A DNA stretch of 64,000 nt from Mucilaginibacter achroorhodeus (lineage in GTDB: Bacteria; Bacteroidota; Bacteroidia; Sphingobacteriales; Sphingobacteriaceae). Of this stretch, positions 44,972 to 54,551 are shown one piece after another; within the stretch, counting starts at the first letter, position 1; each line of letters begins with the position of its first letter. The notes under the pieces were generated by a model that searched no databases, was not told the origin of the DNA, and saw nothing but the letters and a program-made list of their open reading frames with translations. Location: contig NZ_VOEI01000001.1 of the NCBI RefSeq assembly GCF_007846095.1, positions 310,001-374,000 on the forward strand. Reading direction: 5' to 3'. The translations under genes were made by a program, and so were the position numbers.

Positions 44972-45544
44972 TTAATACTTAGCAATAACGCTGTCAATAG
45001 AATCAAAAATATCATCTATCGAACCTATACCGTTAATGCTGGTAAACTTATTTTGCTTTTGATAAAAGCCCGCAACAGGTGCGGTTTTATCATTATATTC
45101 TTTAATTCGCTTGCGGATAACTTCCGGGTTAGCGTCATCCGGGCGACCAGATGTTTCACCGCGTTTTAACAAACGCTGCTCCAGTTCCTGGTCATTAACT
45201 TCTAAAGCGATCATGCCGGATATAGCCGAATCCTTTGATGCTAAAAGCTCATCTAAAGCCTCTGCTTGCGCTACCGTTCGTGGGAAACCATCAAAAATAA
45301 ACCCCTGCGCATCTTTATTAGCATCAAGCTTATTGCTTATCATGCCAATAACAACCGCATCTGGTACTAACTGGCCCTCATCCATCAGCTTTTTTGCTTC
45401 AAGGCCAAGTGTGGTACCCTGTGCAATTTCGCCGCGTAGCAAGTCACCGGTTGAAAGGTGAATAAGGCCAAATTTTTCGATAAGTTTTTGTGATTGCGTA
45501 CCCTTCCCGGCACCGGGCGGACCAAACAGTACTAAGTTAAGCAT
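44972..45544 (-). CDS. adk: Adenylate kinase
   Basis: Interconverts AMP and ATP with ADP. The P-loop [11 protein letters not shown] lies at 7-17, the AMP-binding [12 protein letters not shown] near 29, and [13 protein letters not shown] near 85. Residues after ETSGRPDD show the short LID form without the zinc-finger insertion. The 190-residue length fits the short bacterial type. It is separated from tRNA-Arg by about 60 bases. Confidence 0.97.
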   Translation of the reverse strand: MLNLVLFGPPGAGKGTQSQKLIEKFGLIHLSTGDLLRGEIAQGTTLGLEAKKLMDEGQLVPDAVVIGMISNKLDANKDAQGFIFDGFPRTVAQAEALDELLASKDSAISGMIALEVNDQELEQRLLKRGETSGRPDDANPEVIRKRIKEYNDKTAPVAGFYQKQNKFTSINGIGSIDDIFDSIDSVIAKY

Positions 45545-45604
45545 CCCTTTGAGATTAAAGTTAAAAGCCTTTCTGTTGTTATACGGAAAGGCTTAAAATT
45601 TGAG

Positions 45605-45678
45605 TGCACTTGTAGGGATTCGAACCCCAAACCTTCTCATCCGTAGTGAGATGCTCTATCCAATTGAGCTACAAGTGC
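45605..45678 (-). tRNA. tRNA-Arg (anticodon ACG)
   Basis: On the minus strand a seven-base acceptor stem GCACTTG/CAAGTGC encloses a D arm (GCTC...GAGC), an anticodon arm TCTCA-CTACGGA-TGAGA with anticodon ACG, and the T arm with GTTCGAATC. The discriminator is A and no CCA is encoded. ACG is expected to be edited to ICG and to read CGN arginine codons. Confidence 0.95.
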
Positions 45679-45695
45679 GCTGTACTATGTAAAAC

Positions 45696-45715
45696 CGTTA
45701 TTGTTACCAATAACG
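45696..45715. terminator. Hairpin between the peroxiredoxin gene and tRNA-Arg
   Basis: CGTTATTG (45696-45703) pairs perfectly with CAATAACG (45708-45715) around a TTAC loop. On the minus strand it is followed by GTTTTAC, a weak T-run, so it may end the peroxiredoxin transcript. Confidence 0.45.
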
Positions 45716-45778
45716 TCCCGTTTTTTACGGACTGCAAAAATAGAATTTTCTTATATCTACTGCAAACTTTTTTATCAA

Positions 45779-46240
45779 TTACTTTAATTTTTCTTTGATA
45801 GCCTCAAAGTTCGGTAAGTTGTTAGCATCCTCAAGCACCTCAGCGTAAACCACTTGCTGGTCTTCATCGATAACAAAAGCAGCACGTTTAGAAACGCCTT
45901 TCATTCCAAAAAAGAACTCATCATACAGCGCTCCATAGGCTGAAGAGGCTTCTTTATTAAAATCAGACAGCAACGGGAATTGGTATTTTTGCTCCTCTTT
46001 AAACTTAGCAAGCGTGAAAGGCGAATCAACCGAGATACCCAACACTTGTGCGTTAATGCCTTCGTAAAAGCCAAAATCATCGCGCATAGTACAAAGCTGC
46101 GTAGTACATACTCCGGTAAAAGCCATCGGGAAAAAATGAAGCACCACCTTTTGTCCTTTAAAATCCGCCAACGATACTTCTTTCAACTCCGTTGAAACTA
46201 ATGTAAACTGAGGGGCTGCCTCTCCTATCTGTATTGCCAT
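45779..46240 (-). CDS. Peroxiredoxin (AhpC/TSA, Prx/AhpE-like)
   Basis: 153 residues from ATG 46240, where MAIQIGEAAPQFTLVSTELKEVSL fits the family; the 17 residues upstream do not. FFPMAFTGVCTTQLCTMRDDFG near 40-61 holds the peroxidatic Cys in TGVC and a possible resolving Cys five residues on. It would reduce peroxides in the cytoplasm. Two palindromes lie upstream, closer to the divergent ABC permease gene. Confidence 0.93.
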   Translation of the reverse strand: MAIQIGEAAPQFTLVSTELKEVSLADFKGQKVVLHFFPMAFTGVCTTQLCTMRDDFGFYEGINAQVLGISVDSPFTLAKFKEEQKYQFPLLSDFNKEASSAYGALYDEFFFGMKGVSKRAAFVIDEDQQVVYAEVLEDANNLPNFEAIKEKLK

Positions 46241-46286
46241 GTTGCTGTTTTTTATGCAAAAGAAAGTGTTAGACGCATATTTCGGT

Positions 46287-46348
46287 AACATTTTCTAAAA
46301 TATATTTTAGAAAATGTTTGTTATAACTAAAATTTTAGTTTAACTTTA
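46287..46348 (+). promoter_or_regulatory. Two tandem perfect palindromes over a promoter of the permease gene
   Basis: A 32-base perfect palindrome spans 46287-46318 with half-site TATTTTAGAAAATGTT. A 16-base one, AACTAAAATTTTAGTT, is at 46325-46340. Both hold inverted CTAAAAT units. TTTG (46317-46320) and TAACTTTA (46341-46348), 20 bases apart, fit the phylum's promoter, so the second palindrome fills the spacer. The layout is that of a repressor operator. Confidence 0.6.
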
Positions 46349-46439
46349 TTTAACATCTTGATGTTTGTGTGAATACTACTTTTATAAAACGTAAATAATC
46401 AGCTATAAGCATCGCCTGCAACACCTAACACCATCTGTC

Positions 46440-48860
46440 ATGTTCAAAAACCTTGTAAAAATTGCGTTCAAAAATCTGCTCAAAAACAGAGGCGTAACCC
46501 TCATTAACATATTTGGATTAGCCCTGGGGCTGGCAAGCTGCCTGCTGATTGTGTTTTACGTGGTCGACGAATTAAGTTTTGACAAGTTTAATACCAACGC
46601 CAACCGTATTTATCGCGTTAATACTGATATCAGCTACGGCGGCAACGCAAGTTCTTACGCTATCGGCCCACCTCCACTCGCTGCCGAAGCAGTTAACAAA
46701 CTGCCACAAGTAGAAAAGGCTGTGCGCATAACAACTGCCACCGAAGTACGCTTTAAAAAAGGTGTGGAAAACATCAGTGAGCCAAAGGTGGCCAATGTTG
46801 ATTCTACCTTTTTTGATGTATTCACCTTTCCTATACTTCACGGCGATCCGCATAAGGCACTTGCAGAGCCGCATAGTATTGTGTTGACAGAACGTGCCGC
46901 TGTAAAATATTTTAACACCACTGATGCTGTTGGCCGCGTGCTAACTATGGCTAACAATAACGAGAACTTTAAAGTAACCGGTGTAATAGCCAACATGCCC
47001 GAGCAATCTCATTTTAATTATGACTTCCTGATATCAATGAGTACCAACGAGGGCAGCAAGGCCAACGTTTGGAACAGCTTTATTTATAGCACCTACTTGC
47101 TTGCCCGCCCGGGAACTGATGCTACTATATTGAACAAAAACCTGGATGCACTTTTTCAATCGCATTTTGAAAAACAGCCGGGCTTTAATAAACAGGCCTT
47201 TGCCAAAAACGGTAATTATGTGCGCGTAAACTTAACACCGCTTACTGATATACACTTACGCTCTAACAGGCAATACGAATTGGGCACCAACAGCGATGTT
47301 ACCTATGTGTACATATTCTCAAGTATTGCATTATTTATATTGTTGCTAGCTTGTATCAATTTCATGAACATTTCTACTGCCCGCTCGGCTAACCGTGCCC
47401 GTGAGGTAGGTGTACGTAAAGTACTGGGCTCGCCACGCAAAATGCTGATCTTTCAATTCCTTACGGAATCTACATTGATAACGCTGGCTGCAGCGACAAT
47501 TGCTGTGCTTGCGGCCTGGGCGTTGTTACCTGCATTTAATAACATAGCGGGTAAAGCATTAAGCATAAATACACAAACCATTAAATGGTTGTTACCTGCC
47601 CTGTTTATAATAGTGTTAACTGTGGGCGTATTAGCAGGTGCTTATCCTGCTTTTTATCTGTCAGCTTTTCAACCTATTGCCGTTTTAAAAGGCAAGTTAT
47701 CAAACGGCTTTAAGGGCAGTTTGTTACGCAATAGCCTGGTGGTGCTGCAATTCTCAGTATCTATCTTTTTGATCATCGGCACCATTGTGATCTACAACCA
47801 GTTAAATTATATACAGCAAAAAGATCTCGGTTATGACCGAAGCCATGTGCTGGTTATAAAAAACACTTTAGGGGTAGAAAACGCCAGGGCACTTAAAAAC
47901 GAGTTAAAGCAAATTGCAGGTGTAAACAACGCATCGCTAAGTGGTTTTCTACCCACCGGAACCCTGAGGCAGCCTAACTCTGTATTTAAAAGCCGCACAC
48001 CAGTACCTAAAAATGCGGTTTTTACAGAGATATGGCCGGTTGATGAGGATTATCTGCCTACCATGAGCATGAAGCTATCGCAGGGCCGAAATTTTGAAGA
48101 AGGCAACATTTCCGATTCTTCCAAAGTGATCATCAATGAAACCGCCGCCCGTGCACTGGGTTACGCGGCTAATCCCATAGGTAAAAGCCTTTACTACGAG
48201 CCGGAGCGCGGCGAGCGCGATACCGCTGTAAGAGAGCTTAAAGTAATAGGTGTGATCAAAGATTTTAACTTTAAATCTCTGCGAGATAACATTACTCCGG
48301 TAGTGATGATGCTGCAAAGCAATAACAACGCATTAAGCGTTAAACTACAGGGTGCTGATGTAAAACACTTTCTGCCACTAATTGAGGCAAAATGGAACAA
48401 AGCATCTCCAAATCAGCAATTTGAATATTCTTTTATGGGCGAGGATTTTAACGCCGCCTACCGCACCGAGCAGCGCACAGGTCAGCTTTTTCTGGTCTTC
48501 GCTACCTTAGCCATTGTTATTGCAGGGTTAGGCTTGTTTAGCCTGGCCGCTTATGCTGCAGAGCAACGCAACAAGGAGATAGGCATACGCAAGGTACTGG
48601 GTGCAAGCGTATCATCCATTGTAAGTATGCTATCTAAAGATTTTATAAAACTTGTTATGCTGTCATTCCTGATAGCTGCACCGCTCGCCTGGCTGGTGAT
48701 GCACAAATGGCTGGATGGTTTCGCCTATCGCCAAAGTATACAATGGTGGGTTGTTGCCGTGGCTGGCGCAGGGTCTTTGGTTATTGCCTTTGCAACTATC
48801 AGTACCCAATCATTTAAAGCCGCAGTGGCTAATCCGGCGGAGAGTTTGAAGAGTGAATAA
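46440..48860 (+). CDS. FtsX/MacB-type ABC transporter permease
   Basis: 806 residues with two FtsX modules, each holding an extracytoplasmic MacB_PCD-like domain. Four membrane segments follow the first domain (NISTARSANRAREVGVRKVLGSPRKML near 310) and others flank the second (AEQRNKEIGIRKVLGASVSSIV near 715). Such proteins are frequent in Bacteroidota and are thought to drive efflux or lipoprotein-type transport by mechanotransmission. No ATPase gene is adjacent. Tandem palindromes upstream suggest repression. Confidence 0.9.
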   Translation: MFKNLVKIAFKNLLKNRGVTLINIFGLALGLASCLLIVFYVVDELSFDKFNTNANRIYRVNTDISYGGNASSYAIGPPPLAAEAVNKLPQVEKAVRITTATEVRFKKGVENISEPKVANVDSTFFDVFTFPILHGDPHKALAEPHSIVLTERAAVKYFNTTDAVGRVLTMANNNENFKVTGVIANMPEQSHFNYDFLISMSTNEGSKANVWNSFIYSTYLLARPGTDATILNKNLDALFQSHFEKQPGFNKQAFAKNGNYVRVNLTPLTDIHLRSNRQYELGTNSDVTYVYIFSSIALFILLLACINFMNISTARSANRAREVGVRKVLGSPRKMLIFQFLTESTLITLAAATIAVLAAWALLPAFNNIAGKALSINTQTIKWLLPALFIIVLTVGVLAGAYPAFYLSAFQPIAVLKGKLSNGFKGSLLRNSLVVLQFSVSIFLIIGTIVIYNQLNYIQQKDLGYDRSHVLVIKNTLGVENARALKNELKQIAGVNNASLSGFLPTGTLRQPNSVFKSRTPVPKNAVFTEIWPVDEDYLPTMSMKLSQGRNFEEGNISDSSKVIINETAARALGYAANPIGKSLYYEPERGERDTAVRELKVIGVIKDFNFKSLRDNITPVVMMLQSNNNALSVKLQGADVKHFLPLIEAKWNKASPNQQFEYSFMGEDFNAAYRTEQRTGQLFLVFATLAIVIAGLGLFSLAAYAAEQRNKEIGIRKVLGASVSSIVSMLSKDFIKLVMLSFLIAAPLAWLVMHKWLDGFAYRQSIQWWVVAVAGAGSLVIAFATISTQSFKAAVANPAESLKSE

Positions 48861-48869
48861 AAATGACCA

Positions 48870-49166
48870 ATGAAAATTAAAGATTTATTTCAGGACAGAA
48901 GTGTATTAAGGCACGGAATCTATATCTATTCAAAAGACGTTGCAATTGAGTTTGTAAAAACATGTAAACAGTATAACATAAAAATATTAGGTATAGATGC
49001 TTTATTCACATCTGCTAAAGGCATTCAACCAAGCATGGATGATAGTGTTGATTTTACGGCACAAAACATCTTAAACTTTAAAGAGATTAATATTTACGAC
49101 TATGCGATTCGGTTTTTACTTGAAAGAGATCCAAAGTTTCTATTTGAGATTGTAATTAATGAATAA
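48870..49166 (+). CDS. Small hypothetical protein, 98 residues
   Basis: Not recognised. It is hydrophilic, without signal or membrane segment, and has alternating strand and helix tendency (HGIYIYSKDVAIEFVKTCKQYNIKILGIDAL). Its codons are noticeably more AT-rich than the flanking genes. Size and composition are like those of immunity or small cargo genes, but no toxin is near. It starts 9 bases after the permease gene. Confidence 0.5.
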   Translation: MKIKDLFQDRSVLRHGIYIYSKDVAIEFVKTCKQYNIKILGIDALFTSAKGIQPSMDDSVDFTAQNILNFKEINIYDYAIRFLLERDPKFLFEIVINE

Positions 49167-49198
49167 AACCATAGGTGACTTTCAAAGTTTACCATAAC

Positions 49199-50179
49199 AT
49201 GAAAGCCATCGTTATTACCCAACCCGGCGCGCCGGATGTTTTGCAATTGCAAGAGCGGCCTTTACCCGTCATTAAACATAATGAGGTGCTGATCAAAGTG
49301 AAAGCATCAGGCGTTAACCGGCCCGATGTTGCGCAGCGCAAGGGAAATTACCCGCCACCTGAAGGCGCATCGCCGGATATACCAGGGTTGGAAATTGCCG
49401 GTGAAATAACGCAAATAGGAAAAGAGGTTACCCGCTTTAAAATTGGGGACAAGGTTTGCGCCCTTGTAAGTGGTGGTGGCTATGCGGAATTCTGCGCCGC
49501 GCCGGAAGGTCAATGTTTGCCTATCCCAGGTAACCTTACCTTTGGGGAGGCGGCTTCGCTGCCGGAAACCTTCTTTACCGTTTGGAGCAATGTTTTTGAC
49601 CGCGGCAAACTACAACCCGGCGAATCGTTGTTAGTGCATGGTGGCAGCAGCGGCATCGGCGTTACAGCAATCCAAATGGGCGTTGCGCTCGGCAGCACAG
49701 TTTACGTTACAGCAGGTAGTGAAGATAAATGCCGGTTTTGCGAGGAATTAGGCGCACTAAAAGCCATCAATTACAAAAAAGAAAATTTTAGCGAGCAAAT
49801 AAAAGAGCTCACCAATGGTAAAGGCGTAAACGTGATATTGGATATGGTTGGAGGCGATTATACTCAGCAAAACCTGCAAATACTGGCTGAAGATGGTCGC
49901 CTGGTATTGATCAATACCATGAAAGGTAAAGACGTTGCCATAGACCTCTCCCTCATTATGCGCAAACGGCTGACTATTACTGGATCAACCCTCCGCAACC
50001 GCGATGTGGCTTTTAAAGCTGCTATCGCAGCCAACCTTGAAAAGTACGCCTGGCCATTGATCGCTTCCGGAAAGATCAAGCCTGTTATTTACAAAATCTT
50101 CCAAGCGGCAGAAGCTTCCGCTGCCCATCAACTGATGGAAGACAGTACACACATGGGCAAAATAGTTTTAAGCTGGTAG
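49199..50179 (+). CDS. Zinc-free quinone oxidoreductase (MDR family, PIG3-like)
   Basis: 326 residues from ATG 49199. It carries MKAIVITQPGAPDVLQLQERPLP, ASGVNRPDVAQRKGNYPPPEGASPDIPGLEIAGEI near 45, and the NADPH Rossmann stretch HGGSSGIGVTAIQMGVALGSTVYVTAGS near 145. The zinc-ligand cysteines and histidine of alcohol dehydrogenase are missing, as in QOR/PIG3. It would reduce quinones by NADPH. No operon partner is evident. Confidence 0.93.
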   Translation: MKAIVITQPGAPDVLQLQERPLPVIKHNEVLIKVKASGVNRPDVAQRKGNYPPPEGASPDIPGLEIAGEITQIGKEVTRFKIGDKVCALVSGGGYAEFCAAPEGQCLPIPGNLTFGEAASLPETFFTVWSNVFDRGKLQPGESLLVHGGSSGIGVTAIQMGVALGSTVYVTAGSEDKCRFCEELGALKAINYKKENFSEQIKELTNGKGVNVILDMVGGDYTQQNLQILAEDGRLVLINTMKGKDVAIDLSLIMRKRLTITGSTLRNRDVAFKAAIAANLEKYAWPLIASGKIKPVIYKIFQAAEASAAHQLMEDSTHMGKIVLSW

Positions 50180-50267
50180 CGCTACAGTACGGATAGCCTG
50201 TAAAATACGTGTTACAACTGATTGCGCAACGTGCTGGTTGTAAGCCGATAAAAAGTTGACACAAGTG

Positions 50268-50298
50268 TTTAATATTTTAGTAATAAAGCTTAACTTTG
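50268..50298 (+). promoter_or_regulatory. Promoter of atpD-atpC
   Basis: TTTA (50268-50271) and TAACTTTG (50291-50298) are separated by exactly 19 bases, matching the Bacteroidota TTTG-N19-TAnnTTTG promoter with one mismatch. It lies 75 bases before the atpD ATG in a gap without other features. Confidence 0.7.
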
Positions 50299-50357
50299 CG
50301 CCTCTGAAATAGCAGTGCTTTGTATAAACACTATCTGTTTCATTTTAAATTCTTTAA

Positions 50358-51876
<1,519 letters not shown>

Positions 51877-51878
<2 letters not shown>

Positions 51879-51970
51879 GTAGCAAGTATACAGTATCAAG
51901 TAGCAAGATCTTTTCTGGCTACTTGATATCAAAATAATTACTTGATACTCGATACTAACTACTTGATACT
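51877..51970. repeat. TACTTGATAC phrase repeat, copy 1, between atpD and atpC
   Basis: AAGTAGCAAGTAT at its start, GTATCAAGTAGC, and several TACTTGATAC words in tandem or inverted order fill the whole gap. The pattern recurs at 58207-58338 and 63231-63300 in the same orientation relative to genes. Confidence 0.8.
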
Positions 51971-51976
51971 ACAAGC

Positions 51977-52222
51977 ATGACTTTAGAAATTCTTACACCC
52001 GATAAAAAAGTATTTGAAGGCGAAGCCAAATCGGTTACCCTGCCGGGCACTTTAGGTTTTTTTGAAATATTAAATAACCACGCACCTATCATCTCAACTT
52101 TAAACGACGGCAAGCTGACTGTAAGAGGAGCTACCGAAGAAGTATTTTTTATCAAAGGTGGTGTAGTTGAAGCTTTAAACAATAAGGTAACCGTTTTAGC
52201 TGAAGGCATTACACACAAGTAA
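51977..52222 (+). CDS. atpC: F1F0 ATP synthase subunit epsilon, short form
   Basis: 81 residues forming only the N-terminal beta-sandwich (LEILTPDKKVFEGEAKSVTLPGTLGFFEILNNHAPIIS). The C-terminal helical hairpin of typical epsilon, which can inhibit ATP hydrolysis, is absent; usual length elsewhere is about 135. Short AtpC is usual in Bacteroidota. It ends 20 bases before a strong terminator. Confidence 0.94.
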   Translation: MTLEILTPDKKVFEGEAKSVTLPGTLGFFEILNNHAPIISTLNDGKLTVRGATEEVFFIKGGVVEALNNKVTVLAEGITHK

Positions 52223-52242
52223 TCAAAAAACTTTTCGATATA

Positions 52243-52275
52243 AAAAGCCCGGGCATTTTGTCCGGGCTTTTTTGC
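52243..52275 (+). terminator. Terminator after atpC
   Basis: AAAAAGCCCGG and CCGGGCTTTTTT form a perfect stem around a short loop, ending in a T-run. It is a canonical intrinsic terminator. Confidence 0.92.
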
Positions 52276-52750
52276 TGCGTCTCTTTTTTCCTTTTGTGGC
52301 TGAACGATAGTGAACTATCCGTCCGCGTATCGTGATATCTTTTTGTATGTCATTGCTTCCTTACTTACAATGACCAGTAGTTTAGTTCTCTCAGCTATGA
52401 CTCAAACAGCCCAATATTATTAATCGTTGTTTTACTCCAACACATCAACGATCATCCCAATATTCCCCATTTCACGCCGAATTTTCAAAACTTACTATGC
52501 ACGCATAAAATTTGTACCGAATACCGTTTTGAATTTTGGTATAGTAGTTAAAGAATTATATTCTGTATAAATTATATAAATAAGAATATAAATAATAAAA
52601 TAAGATTTATATAGAATAATGTTCTAAATAAAAAAATCAGTTGCTTGCTATTGTGTTTAAAAACGCCGATCCCTAACTTACAGAAATGAAAAACAACCCG
52701 CTAAGCCGGGGACTAAATTAAACGCTTAAGGCACATTGCCATTACATGAT
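52276..52750. other. AT-rich leader region of the ilv-leu operon
   Basis: No long gene. It holds a short palindrome GTCATTG...CAATGAC (52349-52374) that looks like a decayed TGTCATTGCGAG element. There is an AT-rich stretch (52540-52640), and a possible 11-codon leader frame at 52686-52721. The promoter must lie here, but no clear TAnnTTTG box with spacing was found. Confidence 0.5.
52686..52721 (+). CDS. Candidate leader peptide of the ilv-leu operon
   Basis: An ATG at 52686 opens a short frame reading MKNNPLSRGLN and ending in TAA, 29 bases before the ilvD start. Two of its eleven codons are the leucine codon CTA, and a small CCCG/CGGG hairpin lies inside. Leader peptides of amino acid operons have this size and position. 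That it is translated and attenuates transcription is inference. Confidence 0.25.
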   Translation: MKNNPLSRGLN

Positions 52751-54460
52751 ATGAGTTTGCAACAGGATACCTTAAACGCTGTAGAAATAAACAAATACAG
52801 CAAAACTTTTACGCAAGACGCTACTCAACCCGCAGCACAAGCTATGCTCTACGGCATTGGCTTAACTGATGATGACATGAAGAAGGCACAAGTAGGTGTT
52901 GCCAGCATGGGTTATGATGGCAATACCTGTAATATGCACCTTAATGATCTGGCACAGCTGGTTAAACAAGGCGTTTGGGACAGCGATATGGTAGGCCTTA
53001 TCTTTAACACCATTGGCGTTAGCGATGGCATGGGTAATGGTACACCGGGTATGCGCTACTCATTAATTAGTCGTGATGTTATTGCCGATTCTATTGAGGC
53101 TATTACCGGTGCACAATATTATGATGGCCTGATAGCCTTGCCGGGCTGTGATAAGAACATGCCGGGCTCAATTATAGCTATGGGACGCTTAAACCGCCCT
53201 TCTATAATGGTATATGGTGGTACTATCCACCCGGGCCATTGGAAAGGCGAAGATCTGAACATTGTATCGGCTTTTGAGGCATTGGGTAAAAAGATTGCCG
53301 GTACTATCACCCCTGAGGATTTTCTGGGTGTGATCAAAAATGCTTGTCCGAGTGCGGGCGCATGTGGTGGTGTTTACACCGCCAATACCATGGCTGCAGC
53401 TATCGAGGCTTTAGGCATGAGCTTGCCGTATTCATCAAGCAACCCTGCATTGAGCGATGAGAAAAAAGCTGAGTGTTTAGCAGCGGGTAAAGCTATTCGT
53501 GTGTTGTTAGAGAAAGACATCAAACCAAGCGATATCATGACCCGCAAAGCATTTGAGAATGCAATGGTGGTTATCATGGTATTAGGCGGCAGTACCAACG
53601 CGGTATTGCACATGATAGCGATGGCAAAAAGCATCGGCGTAAAAGTAACGCAGGATGATTTCCAGACCATCAGTGATCGTATACCGGTACTGGCTGATAT
53701 GAAGCCAAGCGGCAAATACATGATGACCGACCTTCACGCTGTTGGCGGCGTGCCAGCAGTTATGAAATACCTGCTTGAACAAGGCATGCTACATGGCGAT
53801 TGTTTAACGGTTACCGGTAAAACCATGGCAGAGAACTTAGCCGAAGTACCGGGATTGGATTTCAGCAAGCAGGATATCATCTGGCCGGTTGAAAAACCAG
53901 TAAAAGCTACCGGTCACTTACAGATCTTGTACGGAAACCTTGCAGAAGGCGGCAGCGTAGCCAAAATAAGTGGTAAAGAAGGCGAGCGTTTCTCAGGCCC
54001 TGCCCGCACATTTGATGGCGAGTTTGATCTGATAGATGGTATTACTAATGGTCGTGTTAAAGCAGGTGATGTTGTGGTTATTCGCAACGTTGGCCCTGTT
54101 GGCGCACCGGGTATGCCCGAGATGCTGAAACCGACCTCGGCCATTTATGGGGCCGGTTTAGGTGCGTCGGTAGCGTTAATTACCGATGGCCGTTTCAGCG
54201 GTGGTACACATGGTTTTGTGGTAGGCCACATTACACCTGAGGCTTACAAAGGTGGTGTTATTGGTTTAGTACAGGATAACGATCTGATAGAGATCGACGC
54301 TACCACAAATAGCATCAACCTTAAAATATCTGACGAAGAATTGGCAGCCCGCAAAGCTGCCTGGACACAGCCTGCATTAAAAGTAAGCAAAGGGCTTTTA
54401 TACCGCTATGCCAAAACGGTAAGCAATGCAGCCGAAGGTTGCGTAACGGATGAATTTTAG
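52751..54460 (+). CDS. ilvD: Dihydroxy-acid dehydratase
   Basis: Dehydrates dihydroxy-isovalerate and dihydroxy-methylvalerate in valine and isoleucine synthesis. It is an iron-sulfur enzyme with GCDKNMPG near 120 and [17 protein letters not shown] near 195 holding cluster cysteines, and [20 protein letters not shown] near 475. 569 residues from ATG 52751, preferred over a TTG 15 bases upstream. It is the first gene of the branched-chain operon. Confidence 0.97.
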   Translation: MSLQQDTLNAVEINKYSKTFTQDATQPAAQAMLYGIGLTDDDMKKAQVGVASMGYDGNTCNMHLNDLAQLVKQGVWDSDMVGLIFNTIGVSDGMGNGTPGMRYSLISRDVIADSIEAITGAQYYDGLIALPGCDKNMPGSIIAMGRLNRPSIMVYGGTIHPGHWKGEDLNIVSAFEALGKKIAGTITPEDFLGVIKNACPSAGACGGVYTANTMAAAIEALGMSLPYSSSNPALSDEKKAECLAAGKAIRVLLEKDIKPSDIMTRKAFENAMVVIMVLGGSTNAVLHMIAMAKSIGVKVTQDDFQTISDRIPVLADMKPSGKYMMTDLHAVGGVPAVMKYLLEQGMLHGDCLTVTGKTMAENLAEVPGLDFSKQDIIWPVEKPVKATGHLQILYGNLAEGGSVAKISGKEGERFSGPARTFDGEFDLIDGITNGRVKAGDVVVIRNVGPVGAPGMPEMLKPTSAIYGAGLGASVALITDGRFSGGTHGFVVGHITPEAYKGGVIGLVQDNDLIEIDATTNSINLKISDEELAARKAAWTQPALKVSKGLLYRYAKTVSNAAEGCVTDEF

Positions 54461-54462
54461 AA

Positions 54463-54551
54463 TGCCCCCTACCCTCTAAAGGGGAAATAAAAGGGCATTA
54501 ACGATAAACAATTAAACAAACACTCCCCCTTTAGGGGGGACGGGGGGCTTT
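54463..54551. repeat. CCCCTTTAGGGG phrase repeat between ilvD and ilvB
   Basis: CCCCCTACCCTCTAAAGGGG and CTCCCCCTTTAGGGGG, followed by ACGGGGGGC, occupy most of the gap and abut the ilvB start codon. A shorter relative is at 61314-61339 before leuB. Confidence 0.75.

Noticed and set aside
48870..49166. Toxin-antitoxin or immunity module
   Set aside because: No toxin-like partner is adjacent and no known immunity motif was seen, so it stays a hypothetical protein.
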